From Paenibacillus sp. MMS20-IR301 (GTDB taxonomy: Bacteria > Bacillota > Bacilli > Paenibacillales > Paenibacillaceae), in NCBI RefSeq assembly GCF_032302195.1, contig NZ_CP135275.1, forward strand, positions 5,152,001 through 5,216,000: 64,000 bases of DNA, read 5' to 3'. The notes below the pieces were generated by a model. That model was not told the DNA's origin. It searched no databases and was given only the letters and a program-made list of their open reading frames with translations. Positions 8,465-17,185 of the stretch are shown here, piece by piece. Position 1 is the first letter of the stretch, and every line of letters starts with the position of its first letter. The position numbers and the translations under genes were made by a program.

Positions 8465-9216
8465 GTCAATTCGTCGAAGCAATCAAACAACGACCCCTCC
8501 GGCAGACCAGCGTCACCGCGTATCTCTTCCAGTGTTCCTTCAGCAGCTATTCTGCCGCCGGAGATCAGTACGAAGCTGTCGCAGATTTTCTCCGCTGTAT
8601 CCAGCACATGCGTAGACATCAGCACACCGGCCCCGCGCTGCCGCTCTGCTTCAAGCAGGCGCAGGAAATCCTTCGTCGCCCGCGGGTCCAGCCCGATGAA
8701 CGGCTCGTCTACAATATAGACATCCGGCTGCACCAGGAAACCAAGCATCAGCATCATTTTCTGCTTCATTCCTTTGGAGAAGCCCGCAGGCAGATCATCG
8801 CGCACACTGTCCATACCGAACTGGGTCAGCAGCTTCTCAGCCGTAGACTCAAAGGCCGCGTAGTCCAGGCCATAAGCAGCCGCGGCAAGATCAAGATGCT
8901 CCCATAGGGTAAGGTCTTCATAAAATACCGGCTGCTCCGGCACATAGGCATAGGACTTATGCTCTCCGCCGAGCTTCACCTTTGCTTTGGCATGCTTCAG
9001 CAGACCGAGCAGTGTCTTGATAGTCGTGCTTTTCCCGGCACCGTTCGGCCCGATCAATCCAAGCAGCTCCCCCTTGCGGACCTGAAAGGAAATCCCCGAG
9101 ATGCGTTTATCCCCTGCTTCGTACCCGGCTTCCTCAATAACAACATCGAGCACGATGTCATGATTATCCTCGTCTTCACGATCTTCATAATACTTTGTAA
9201 TCGGGTCCTGCTCCAT
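8461..9216 (-). CDS. ecsA: ABC transporter ATP-binding protein, EcsA-like
   Basis: The nucleotide-binding subunit paired with EcsB. From the chosen start, Walker A GPNGAGKST is at residues 56-64. The signature FSKGMKQKM, Walker B VYIVDEPFIGLDP and the H-loop STHVLDTAE follow in order. The start is set at the ATG at 9216, preceded by GGGAG; a TTG at 9240 would add eight residues overlapping the ribosome site region. A non-conserved acidic stretch (EDREDEDN) precedes the ATPase core, which is a little unusual. Confidence 0.87.
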   Translation of the reverse strand: MEQDPITKYYEDREDEDNHDIVLDVVIEEAGYEAGDKRISGISFQVRKGELLGLIGPNGAGKSTTIKTLLGLLKHAKAKVKLGGEHKSYAYVPEQPVFYEDLTLWEHLDLAAAAYGLDYAAFESTAEKLLTQFGMDSVRDDLPAGFSKGMKQKMMLMLGFLVQPDVYIVDEPFIGLDPRATKDFLRLLEAERQRGAGVLMSTHVLDTAEKICDSFVLISGGRIAAEGTLEEIRGDAGLPEGSLFDCFDELT

Positions 9217-9539
9217 ATAGCGCTCCCATCTCCTAAGCAATCATCTATAATAATGTGATCATAACACCATGCTTAGCCCTCTGCTGCAAAAAAATTCACC
9301 CGTACTGTCTGACGGCAGCCTGTTAACTCATCATACGGACTATCGGAACCGGTTGAAACCGGCAGTATTGACGCACCATTAAATAATTGTTTGATTTTTA
9401 ATAATTAAAACTGTGCTTATTGTGACAAATGACATGTTCTTCATGCTTTGTTTGACGTATTGTAAAGCTAGATCAAGTAAAGCCAGTATTCCAAACCGTA
9501 CGGGGAAGCCCGGACGATTAACAATAGAGGTGGAGAAGC
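9217..9539. other. Divergent intergenic region ecsA/marR
   Basis: About 320 bp without a gene. It holds a small palindromic run (AACCGGTTGAAACCGG, 9347-9362) and AT-rich sequence likely to carry the two divergent promoters. No convincing -35/-10 pair was identified. Confidence 0.4.
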
Positions 9540-10007
9540 ATGATACAATCTTATGAACGCGATACTCAATTGACACTGCATCTGTACAGGGTTTTTGCCA
9601 AATCATTCAAGAGCATCAACGAGCATGCCGTTACCGGCAGCAAGATCGAAGGCTTCAATCCAACAGCCTTCGCTGTTATGGAAGTGCTTTATTACAAAGG
9701 GCCTCAGCCGATCCAGCAGATTGGCGCCAAGCTGCTGCTGCAGAGCGGCAATGTTACTTATGTAATCGACAAGCTGGAAGAACGCGGTTATCTGCAGCGC
9801 AAGCCTTGTCCCAGCGACCGCCGTGTGATCTTTGCTGAGCTGACTGCAGAGGGTGAACGCCTGATGAATGAGATGTATCCGAAATATTCGGAACGCCTGC
9901 ATCTTGCCTTCAGCGGACTAAGCGATGAAGAGAAGGAACAAATGATTGTGCTGCTTAAGAAGATGGGCCTGCAGGCTGAGAAGCTCTCCCCCCTTCCGCG
10001 TAAATAG
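9540..10007 (+). CDS. MarR-family transcriptional regulator
   Basis: A 155-residue winged-helix regulator. The helix-turn-helix covers about residues 57-83 (IQQIGAKLLLQSGNVTYVIDKLEERG) and the wing contains the conserved DRR (PSDRRVIFAELT). It is close in look to the MhqR/YusO branch, whose members repress quinone or oxidant resistance genes. No target gene lies next to it on the same strand. GAGGTGGAG precedes the ATG and a terminator follows. The effector is unknown. Confidence 0.9.
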   Translation: MIQSYERDTQLTLHLYRVFAKSFKSINEHAVTGSKIEGFNPTAFAVMEVLYYKGPQPIQQIGAKLLLQSGNVTYVIDKLEERGYLQRKPCPSDRRVIFAELTAEGERLMNEMYPKYSERLHLAFSGLSDEEKEQMIVLLKKMGLQAEKLSPLPRK

Positions 10008-10070
10008 CTGAATTAAGGCCGGAGCGGTTGTGAATCTATTCACTAATCTGTGGTATAGCAATAATAAGAG

Positions 10071-10110
10071 AACGGCTGCGTCATCCTGATGGATGACGCA
10101 GCCGTTTTTG
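10071..10110 (+). terminator. Intrinsic terminator after marR
   Basis: A 16-bp stem AACGGCTGCGTCATCC / GGATGACGCAGCCGTT with a TGAT loop is followed by TTTTG on the plus strand. Confidence 0.9.
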
Positions 10111-10178
10111 AGTTACAGAAGTGCTGAAGCTAATAGTATCCCTGAGTAGTACTCCGCTGATTATTCAAAGCTGAACAG

Positions 10179-11684
10179 TTAATGCTTAGCCCCCGCAGCT
10201 CTTTCTTGAATCGCCGGCACTCCCTTGTTCAGACCGGCTGATATCAAGAGTGAGATCACAGCAAACACGGCCATTACAACGAACAGGGAGTGCAGGCCGT
10301 TCTCCAGCGCATCCCGCAGACTGCTCCAGGCTTCGCTGGACAGAACACTTCCTCCATGCGGGTTAAGCAGCTGGTTAATATCCGCTCCGGCAGCGGAAGC
10401 ACCTGGCCCCTCCCCCAGCTTCCGGTCGATACTATAGTTCAGCCACGACCCGAAGATGGCTACCCCAACCGTCTGCCCAAGCGAACGGGTGAAGGTGTTC
10501 AGTGCAGTAGAGGCTCCGCGCTGCTCATGCTCTACTGAGGACTGGGCGATGATGGTGAAGACGGTTGAAGCATAGCCGAAGCCTATACCGCAGCATGACA
10601 TCAGTACCAGCAGCAGCAGCTGGGATGAATCTGCATTCATCAGGGTAAGTCCTGCAGCGGCAGCCACAATCAGTGACAGCCCCAGCATTGCCGTAAAGCG
10701 GGAACCGGCACGCAGAATTAGTCTTCCGCCTGCGATCGAGCCCAGCATCCAGCCGACGGACATCGGGGCCAGCAGCAGGCCTGAGAGGGCCGCGCTTTTG
10801 CCGGATACGCCTTGTACCCATAGCGGCACATAGGTCGACAACCCGATAATCAGTGTACTGACCAGCAGATTAGCGCCTGTTGAAACCGCAATATTGCGGA
10901 TGGAGAATAGCTGAAGCGGCAGCATCGGCTCCTCTGCGCGCCGCTCCACAAGCAGGAATGCCGCCAGCAGCACAGCAGCAGCACAGAGCACGGCCAGCAG
11001 CAGCGGTGAATTCCAGGCCAGACTCTGCCCTCCTGACGTAAGGCCAAAGAGCAGCGCGCCCATACCTGCCGCGAACAGCAGCACCCCGGCCACATCGATT
11101 TTCGTCTTGCGCCGCACCTTCTCTTCCTTCAGGTAACGCCAGATAAAGATAATGGACAGCAGGCCAAAGGGCAGATTGAACACGAATACCCAGCGCCAGC
11201 TTAAATAATCAACCACATAACCGCCAAGCAGCGGTCCAACCAGAGAGGATATCCCCCAGACTGAGCTAAGCAGCCCCTGTGTCTTCGCCCGTTCTTCAAT
11301 ACTGTAAATATCGCCGATAATCGTAAAAGTCATAGGAATTAGCGCACCTGCACCAATTCCCTGAATCCCCCGGAATATAATCAGCTGCTCCATGCTCTGT
11401 GAAATTCCGCATAACAGTGAGCCCGCCAAAAAGACCACAGCACCGCCAATAAACACGGGCTTGCGGCCGATCAAATCACTCAGTTTGCCAAAAATGGGCG
11501 TCGTAACCGCCATCGCCAGCAGATAGGCGGTGAATATCCAGCTGAGCCATTGCATGCCCTGGAAATCGCCGACAATGGCCGGCCCGGCTGGTCCGGTTAC
11601 CGTCCCTTCAATCGCTGCCAGAAACGTAGCCAGCAGCACTCCAATAAAGATTAACTTCCGTTCTGTTTCTCCTGGTGCCTTCAC
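10179..11684 (-). CDS. MFS drug exporter, DHA2 (EmrB/QacA) family, 14-TM
   Basis: A 501-residue proton-coupled efflux protein. Visible motifs are LDxxxxG-type residues at the start, the antiporter motif GPLLGGYVVDYLSWRWVFVFNLPFG and motif A GKLSDLIGRKPVF. About fourteen hydrophobic segments fit the DHA2 class, which exports cationic drugs, dyes or antibiotics; the substrate is not predictable. It starts with GTG overlapping the stop of the acetyltransferase gene (GTGA), so both are translated as one unit. No dedicated regulator is in the operon. Confidence 0.9.
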   Translation of the reverse strand: MKAPGETERKLIFIGVLLATFLAAIEGTVTGPAGPAIVGDFQGMQWLSWIFTAYLLAMAVTTPIFGKLSDLIGRKPVFIGGAVVFLAGSLLCGISQSMEQLIIFRGIQGIGAGALIPMTFTIIGDIYSIEERAKTQGLLSSVWGISSLVGPLLGGYVVDYLSWRWVFVFNLPFGLLSIIFIWRYLKEEKVRRKTKIDVAGVLLFAAGMGALLFGLTSGGQSLAWNSPLLLAVLCAAAVLLAAFLLVERRAEEPMLPLQLFSIRNIAVSTGANLLVSTLIIGLSTYVPLWVQGVSGKSAALSGLLLAPMSVGWMLGSIAGGRLILRAGSRFTAMLGLSLIVAAAAGLTLMNADSSQLLLLVLMSCCGIGFGYASTVFTIIAQSSVEHEQRGASTALNTFTRSLGQTVGVAIFGSWLNYSIDRKLGEGPGASAAGADINQLLNPHGGSVLSSEAWSSLRDALENGLHSLFVVMAVFAVISLLISAGLNKGVPAIQERAAGAKH

Positions 11685-12271
11685 TCTGTCCCAATCCTCT
11701 CTTCATATTCTCTGCGCGGTAACTGCTCCCCGCGCAGCAAGGCATACATTACGGCGTCCTGATAGCCGGAAGAGGTATGCAGATACTCCCGCAGCAATCC
11801 TTCCTTCTTGAAGCCAAGCCCGGTGACCAGCTTCCCTGCACGGAAGTTATCCGGATGACACAAGGCTTCGATCCGGTTCAGCCCCATCGTACCAAAGCCG
11901 AAGTCCAGTATCAGCTCCAGCGCTTCCCGCATATATCCTTGCCGCACCGCAGCAGGGGACAGCTCAAAGCCGATCTCCCCCCGGTAAGCCCCCTGGAGCT
12001 GCCAGTAATTGAACCCGCAGCTGCCGATTACTTCCCCTCCGGGTCCCCTGATGCTCCAGCGCAGGCTTTCCTCCTCGCAGGCCATTTGTGCCAGCAGAGC
12101 AATCAGTGCTTCAGCATCACGGGCTGAGGAGAGCGGAGGGGAATTCAGCCAGGGGGCAACCGCAGGATGCTGCCAAATCTCAAACAGCGCTCCTGCATCT
12201 GCTTGAGCCATTGCCTGCAGCCGCACTCTCCGTCCGCTTAAATCCGGAATGACTCCACCGCATTCATACAT
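11681..12271 (-). CDS. GNAT-family N-acetyltransferase (RimJ/RimL type)
   Basis: A protein of about 196 residues with the GNAT fold. It shows the acetyl-CoA-binding region near VRQGYMREALELILDFGF, followed by the RimJ/L-like NRIEALCHPDNFRAGKLVTGLGFKKEGLLRE. The ATG at 12271 is preceded by AAGGAAGGGGG; an upstream in-frame ATG at 12304 would place the ribosome site inside the protein. It is coupled to the MFS exporter by a 4-bp overlap. The acceptor substrate could be a ribosomal protein N-terminus, an antibiotic or an amine; the pairing with an exporter suggests detoxification only weakly. Confidence 0.87.
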   Translation of the reverse strand: MYECGGVIPDLSGRRVRLQAMAQADAGALFEIWQHPAVAPWLNSPPLSSARDAEALIALLAQMACEEESLRWSIRGPGGEVIGSCGFNYWQLQGAYRGEIGFELSPAAVRQGYMREALELILDFGFGTMGLNRIEALCHPDNFRAGKLVTGLGFKKEGLLREYLHTSSGYQDAVMYALLRGEQLPRREYEERIGTE

Positions 12272-12435
12272 GTCCCAGCCCCCTTCCTTCTTATAAGTAT
12301 ACATCAGATGTCAGCATTCTCTTAAGCGAAATCTGTACACAAAATAGCGCCTGCCCCGTGCGGCTTGCTGCCGCGCGATCAGACGCTGTACGATATTTTT
12401 AAGTACAAGCTGTCACCTGCCCGAGAAATTGACGG

Positions 12436-12735
12436 TTAACCTGATGCCCCCGCGGCCTTAACGGGCTTAAGCACCTCGGCACACAGCACTCCAAGCTTAG
12501 CCTGAATCGCCTTGAATTCCTCAATTCCCGTTCCGGTAATACTGTATGCTTCACCATGGGCTGTAAGAAAATTCTCCTGGGTCAGCCTTTCCAGCTCCTG
12601 TTTCACTTCGCGTTCAGCTACCCTGTATCCCAGTTCCTCCAGCTCAGGCTGCATCTCCGTCAGTGTCAAATTCCTCTCATGTGCACAATACAGCATATGG
12701 ATTCCTATAAACAAGTTCTGTACATCGGCGCGCAT
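12436..12735 (-). CDS. Small winged-helix-like protein of unknown function
   Basis: A 99-residue protein preceded by a good AAGGAG site. The alternating helical sequence (TEMQPELEELGYRVAEREVKQELERLTQENFLTAHGEAYSITGTGIEEFKAI) resembles a winged-helix domain whose wing ends in ITGTGIEEF, much like PadR or other small wHTH proteins. No family is recognised with certainty and no target gene is evident. It is a single gene divergent from the GAF protein at 12953. Confidence 0.7.
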   Translation of the reverse strand: MRADVQNLFIGIHMLYCAHERNLTLTEMQPELEELGYRVAEREVKQELERLTQENFLTAHGEAYSITGTGIEEFKAIQAKLGVLCAEVLKPVKAAGASG

Positions 12736-12867
12736 ATTCCACTCCTTCCGGCTACAAGCCTGTTGTATTTATAAAAGCATTACCCGGCACAGGGATGCCG
12801 GAAACATCAGCAGACGCCCATCATACTTCTCCCTGTTCTTCCATGAACCGGAAAATACCGTTAATGC

Positions 12868-12897
12868 TTGACGTATTGCATTCCGCTGTACTATCTT
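12868..12897 (+). promoter_or_regulatory. Possible sigma-A promoter for the GAF/fRMsr gene
   Basis: TTGACG and TATCTT are separated by 18 nt, about 55 nt upstream of the start codon at 12953. The -35 element is good; the -10 is only fair. Confidence 0.5.
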
Positions 12898-12952
12898 GTA
12901 AGTTAACAGTTATGGATTCATACTGACTCAAGCTACAGGAAGGTGATGCTTC

Positions 12953-13432
12953 ATGTTTCAAGCTATGCCTTATGACGGCACGCGCAGTGAACGGCACGAA
13001 GCCGTTCTCGGCCAGCTCGCGGCACTCATGGAAGGGGAGCCGAATGTTATTGCCAATCTGGCTAATGCATCGGCGCTGTTAAAGCTTTCTCTGCCGGACA
13101 CCAACTGGACCGGTTTCTACTTATTTGACGGCAAAGAGCTTGTTCTGGGTCCTTTCCAGGGACTGCCGGCATGCATCCGCATTCCGCTTGGCCGCGGTGT
13201 ATGCGGCACAGCTGCTTCAGAACGCCGGACGCTGGTTGTAGGCGATGTTCACGCCTTCCCCGGGCATATCGCCTGTGATGCTGCATCGAACAGTGAAATT
13301 GTGGTTCCGCTGATTAAGGGCGATACGCTTTATGGCGTACTGGATATTGACAGCCCGCTTAAACACCGCTTCGACGATGAGGAACGCCGCTTCCTTGAGC
13401 GGTTCGCAGCGATGGTATCCGAGGTACTCTAG
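12953..13432 (+). CDS. Free methionine-(R)-sulfoxide reductase (GAF domain)
   Basis: A 159-residue single GAF domain of the fRMsr (MsrC/YtsP) family, which reduces free L-methionine-(R)-sulfoxide. The three family cysteines are present: Cys74 and Cys84 (PACIRIPLGRGVCG) and Cys108 (HIACDAASNSEIVVPL). The C-terminal VLDIDSPLKHRFDDEERRFLE is also typical. It is monocistronic and ends at a terminator shared with glgP. Together with brxB, ytxJ and glutaredoxin it belongs to the redox-repair functions scattered through the window. Confidence 0.92.
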   Translation: MFQAMPYDGTRSERHEAVLGQLAALMEGEPNVIANLANASALLKLSLPDTNWTGFYLFDGKELVLGPFQGLPACIRIPLGRGVCGTAASERRTLVVGDVHAFPGHIACDAASNSEIVVPLIKGDTLYGVLDIDSPLKHRFDDEERRFLERFAAMVSEVL

Positions 13433-13464
13433 ATTATCCTCCGCCTTGTCCTTAAGGTACAAAC

Positions 13465-13508
13465 AGAGGCCGAAGCAGCTGCTATAGCAGTGCTTCGGCC
13501 TCTATTTG
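13465..13508. terminator. Convergent terminator between fRMsr and glgP
   Basis: AGAGGCCGAAGCA pairs with TGCTTCGGCCTCT. A weak T-rich tail follows on the plus strand. Confidence 0.8.
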
Positions 13509-13519
13509 GTCTGCAGTGG

Positions 13520-15952
13520 TTATACCCGGAGCGGATGGATGTTCCAAATCTCCGCAGCATAGCGGCTGATCGTATTGTCACTGGAGAATTTACCGGAATG
13601 GCCGATATTGATAATTGACTTCTTGAGCCATTCCTTCTGGTTGCGGTAGGCCAGGTCAATCTTAACATGTGTCTCCACGTAGCTGGCGAAGTCCTTAAGG
13701 ACGAAGAACTCGTCATTATGGTCAATCAGCGACTGGTAGAGCGCATCGAACTCCTGGCTGTTGGAGCAGATCGGCCCCGGGTTAACCAGCTGGTCCAATA
13801 CTTCCTTCACCCGGCTGTCGCCGTAGTAGATGTCACGGGAGTGGTACCCGCCGTACTGATAATAATCCAGCACCTGCTCAGCCCGCAGGCCGAAGAGGAA
13901 CATGTTATTATCCCCTACCATTTCATGCATCTCTACATTCGCTCCATCCATCGTTCCGATGGTCAGGGCGCCGTTCATCATGAATTTCATATTCCCGGTA
14001 CCTGAGGCTTCCTTACTCGCCGTAGAAATCTGCTCACTGACATCCGCAGCCGGAATAATCTTCTCCGCAAGGGATACCGAATAATTCTCCAGGAAGAAGA
14101 TCCGGATCTTCCCGTTAATGTCCGGGTCATTGTTCACCACATCGGCTACGGTATTGATCAGCTTAATAACCCGTTTGGCCAGATGGTAGCTTGGAGCTGC
14201 CTTCGCACCGAAGATGAATGTGCGCGGCACGATATTCAGAGAAGGATTATCCTTGATCTGATTGTACAGATGCATAATATGCAGCACATTCAACAGCTGG
14301 CGCTTATAGGCATGCAGGCGCTTGACCTGTACATCGAAGATGGAATCAGGATCTACCTGGACGCCGTGCTTCTGGGTGATGTACTCAGCAAGCCGCAGCT
14401 TGTTACGGCGTTTGATTGCAGCAATCTGCTCCTGGAACGAAGCATCCTCACTGTACTTAATCAGTCCGATCATCTCTTGCGGATGATGAATCCAGCGGGT
14501 GCCGATAGCTTCACTAATCAGCCCGGCCAGCTCCGGATTGGCATGCTGCAGCCAGCGGCGGTGCGTTATCCCGTTCGTTTTGTTATTGAAGCGGTGCGGA
14601 TACATTTCGTTGAACAGGCGCATCTCCCGCTTTTGCAAAATTTCGGTATGCAGCGCCGCTACACCGTTAACGCTGTGGCTGGCTACAATCGCCAGATGCG
14701 CCATCCGCACCTGATCATCGTGGATGATAGCCATCTGATTGATCCGGTTCTGATCCCCCGGATACTTGCTCATCAGCTCCCCGCAGAACCGGGCATTGAT
14801 CTCCTCAATAATGAGGAAGATGCGCGGCAGCAGCTCTCTTACCATATTAATCGGCCATTTCTCCAGCGCCTCGCTAAGGATGGTATGGTTGGTATACGAT
14901 ACCATTCTGGTTGTCATGCCCCAGGCCTGATCCCAGCCGAGACCATGCACATCCATCAGTATACGCATCAGTTCAGGAATCAGCAGCGTCGGGTGCGTGT
15001 CATTAATGTGCAGGGCCACCTTGTCTGGCAGGCTGTCGATAGGAGCACCTGTCTTGGCGAAGGTCCGCATGATACTCTGCAGCCCTGCACTGCATAAGAA
15101 GTACTGCTGCTTCAGCCGGAGCAGCTTGCCTTCATATTCGGAATCATCCGGATAGAGGAATTCCGAGATTGATTCTACGGAGCGCTTGTATTCCAGGAAT
15201 TTGTGATAATCCGTCCCGCCCCGGGAGCCGAACACTCTTGTAGGCTCAGTAATGGACTCAGCGCTCCAGTTACGCAGCGTATTCACATGTCTGCGGTCTG
15301 CACCAATTACGGGAATATCATACGGAACGGCCCGAACCGCTTCATAGCCCTTGTGCTCAAAGAACAGCTCCCCGTTCTCCCAGCGGGTCTCAACCTGCCC
15401 CCAGAACCGTACTTCAACCTGTTTGTCTTCACGGCGCACTTCCCACACATTATCATTGCGCAGCCAGTAATCCGGCAGCTCAACCTGATAGCCGTCCACA
15501 ATCTTTTGCTCGAACAGGCCGTATTTGTAGCGGATGCCGCAGCCATGGCCGGCATATTGCAGCGAAGCCAGCGAATCCAGGAAGCAGGCAGCCAGACGGC
15601 CCAGACCGCCGTTGCCAAGCCCTGCATCGGCTTCTACCTCTTCAATATCCTGCAGACAGAAACCAAGCTCTGCGAGACCTTCACGGACAACCTCCAGCAC
15701 ACCCATATTGAGCAGGTTATTGCCCAGCAGCCTGCCGATCAGAAACTCCATGGAGAAATAATATACCTGCTTATCCTTATCAACTTTGAACTTCTGATTG
15801 GTGTCCGCCCAGTTCTTACCGGCATTCTCGCGGATCATATTGCCGAGGATATTATAAATATCGGCATTCGAAGCCTCTTCAAGCGGTTTGCCTAATTTTC
15901 CGATGAGTTTCTCGCGGAACACTTGTTTGAAAGTCTCTTTATCGTTGAACAA
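13520..15952 (-). CDS. glgP: Glycogen/starch/alpha-glucan phosphorylase
   Basis: An 810-residue GT35 phosphorylase that releases glucose-1-phosphate from alpha-1,4-glucan ends. Clear signatures are the GLGNGGLGRLAACFLDS loop near residue 110 and the pyridoxal-phosphate region EASGTGNMKFMMNGALTIGT near residue 650. Length is normal. It starts with TTG at 15952, with AGGAGG 9 nt upstream. It is last in the run glgC-glgD-glgP; a 105-nt gap with a strong hairpin separates it from glgD, so its expression may be uncoupled from the two upstream genes. Confidence 0.96.
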   Translation of the reverse strand: MFNDKETFKQVFREKLIGKLGKPLEEASNADIYNILGNMIRENAGKNWADTNQKFKVDKDKQVYYFSMEFLIGRLLGNNLLNMGVLEVVREGLAELGFCLQDIEEVEADAGLGNGGLGRLAACFLDSLASLQYAGHGCGIRYKYGLFEQKIVDGYQVELPDYWLRNDNVWEVRREDKQVEVRFWGQVETRWENGELFFEHKGYEAVRAVPYDIPVIGADRRHVNTLRNWSAESITEPTRVFGSRGGTDYHKFLEYKRSVESISEFLYPDDSEYEGKLLRLKQQYFLCSAGLQSIMRTFAKTGAPIDSLPDKVALHINDTHPTLLIPELMRILMDVHGLGWDQAWGMTTRMVSYTNHTILSEALEKWPINMVRELLPRIFLIIEEINARFCGELMSKYPGDQNRINQMAIIHDDQVRMAHLAIVASHSVNGVAALHTEILQKREMRLFNEMYPHRFNNKTNGITHRRWLQHANPELAGLISEAIGTRWIHHPQEMIGLIKYSEDASFQEQIAAIKRRNKLRLAEYITQKHGVQVDPDSIFDVQVKRLHAYKRQLLNVLHIMHLYNQIKDNPSLNIVPRTFIFGAKAAPSYHLAKRVIKLINTVADVVNNDPDINGKIRIFFLENYSVSLAEKIIPAADVSEQISTASKEASGTGNMKFMMNGALTIGTMDGANVEMHEMVGDNNMFLFGLRAEQVLDYYQYGGYHSRDIYYGDSRVKEVLDQLVNPGPICSNSQEFDALYQSLIDHNDEFFVLKDFASYVETHVKIDLAYRNQKEWLKKSIINIGHSGKFSSDNTISRYAAEIWNIHPLRV

Positions 15953-16010
15953 CAGCAGGTTCCTCCTAACAGATAATTATATTTGTGGAAAAATATATCC
16001 TATTACAACA

Positions 16011-16054
16011 CTGGATCAGAAGAACTGCCCTATAGCACAGTTCCTCTGATCCAG
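16011..16054 (-). terminator. Long hairpin between glgD and glgP (attenuator or mRNA processing structure)
   Basis: CTGGATCAGA pairs with TCTGATCCAG and the inner AGAACTG with CAGTTC around a TATA-containing loop. On the minus strand it is not followed by a clean U-run (GTGTTGT), so full termination is doubtful. It starts 4 bp after the glgD stop codon. Confidence 0.65.
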
Positions 16055-16057
16055 ATA

Positions 16058-17161
16058 TTATATCTTGCTGCTCTTGGCAATGACAAACGGCCGCCTGCTG
16101 TCGCCGACGAGAATCCGCTCCTTGCTCAGATGTACATCTTTATCCATGATCACATTCTCAATCACGGCATTCTCTTCAATTACACATTTCTGCATGATTA
16201 CAGAGTTGATGATTTTGGCGCCTTTACGGACCTGCACGCCACGGAAGATTACGCTGTTCTCCACCGTTCCGGCAATAATGCAGCCGTTTGCTACCAGCGA
16301 ATTACTGACCGAGGCGCTGTCCAGATAGCGGGTAGGCGCTTCATATTTAATCTTGGTCTGCACCGGATTCTCTTTGAACAGGCCGAAGTAATTATCCTGC
16401 TTCAGCAGCTCCAGGCTGTTCTTGTAATAGCTCTCCAAAGAGTTGATCACTGAATGGTAACCTTTATATTCATATGCGGAAATTTTGAATTTGTGGCGGT
16501 TCTTCTGAATCGCATCACGGAAGAAATAGCTTTCACCATGGGCAATGCAGTGCTCCACCTGCTCCAGGAACAGCTTCTTCTCCATAATGAAAATATCCAG
16601 ATATACATTGGGATGATGCTTCTCGTGGTGGATATTCGTTACTTTATTATCATCACTGACCTCAACCCGCAGGCAGGGATCATGCTCCGGCTGGAGATGA
16701 TCAATCTGCTTGTAGACCATGGTAACATCAGCGCCCTGTTCCAGGTGATATTGATAGACATCCTGCAAATCAACCGTGTTAATATGCTGGCTGCCGGAGA
16801 ATACGATGTATTTGGCTGCTGCTCTTTTGAAGAAATCCAGATTGTTATGATAATGCTGCAGATCACCCAGGGAGGTGTCCGTAGGGTCGTTCCAGTCCGG
16901 CGGCAAAATGAATAATCCGCCATGCTTGCGGTTCATATCCCAGGACTTGCCGTCACCGAGATGGTCCATCAGCGAGCGGTATTTGCGCCGGACAAACAGC
17001 CCTACGCTCTCCAGCTCTGCATGCATCATGTTGGATAAGACGAAGTCAATCAGCCGGTAACGGCTGGCGAATGGGACCGCTGCACCACAGCGGAAGTAGG
17101 TAAGTTCATTTAGATTATCCAGTTCATGATCAAGATTAATGACGCCCATAAGCTCTTTCAT
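16058..17161 (-). CDS. glgD: Glucose-1-phosphate adenylyltransferase, GlgD subunit
   Basis: A 367-residue regulatory partner of GlgC found in Firmicutes. The N-terminus (MKELMGVINLDHELDNLNEL) lacks the GGxGxRLxxLTxxxAKPA loop that GlgC uses for ATP, while RLIDFVLSNMMHAELESVGLF and the C-terminal left-handed beta-helix repeats (NSVIFRGVQVRKGAKIINSVIM) are retained. By family knowledge GlgD is poorly active alone and modulates GlgC. It follows glgC by 24 nt. Confidence 0.95.
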   Translation of the reverse strand: MKELMGVINLDHELDNLNELTYFRCGAAVPFASRYRLIDFVLSNMMHAELESVGLFVRRKYRSLMDHLGDGKSWDMNRKHGGLFILPPDWNDPTDTSLGDLQHYHNNLDFFKRAAAKYIVFSGSQHINTVDLQDVYQYHLEQGADVTMVYKQIDHLQPEHDPCLRVEVSDDNKVTNIHHEKHHPNVYLDIFIMEKKLFLEQVEHCIAHGESYFFRDAIQKNRHKFKISAYEYKGYHSVINSLESYYKNSLELLKQDNYFGLFKENPVQTKIKYEAPTRYLDSASVSNSLVANGCIIAGTVENSVIFRGVQVRKGAKIINSVIMQKCVIEENAVIENVIMDKDVHLSKERILVGDSRRPFVIAKSSKI

Positions 17162-17185
17162 CGGTATCCCCCGCCCTATTTGTGA

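Noticed and set aside
14183..15895. Long open frames (230-304 codons) opposite glgP
   Set aside because: glgP has unmistakable family motifs throughout; the opposite-strand frames have no family signature and reflect codon bias.
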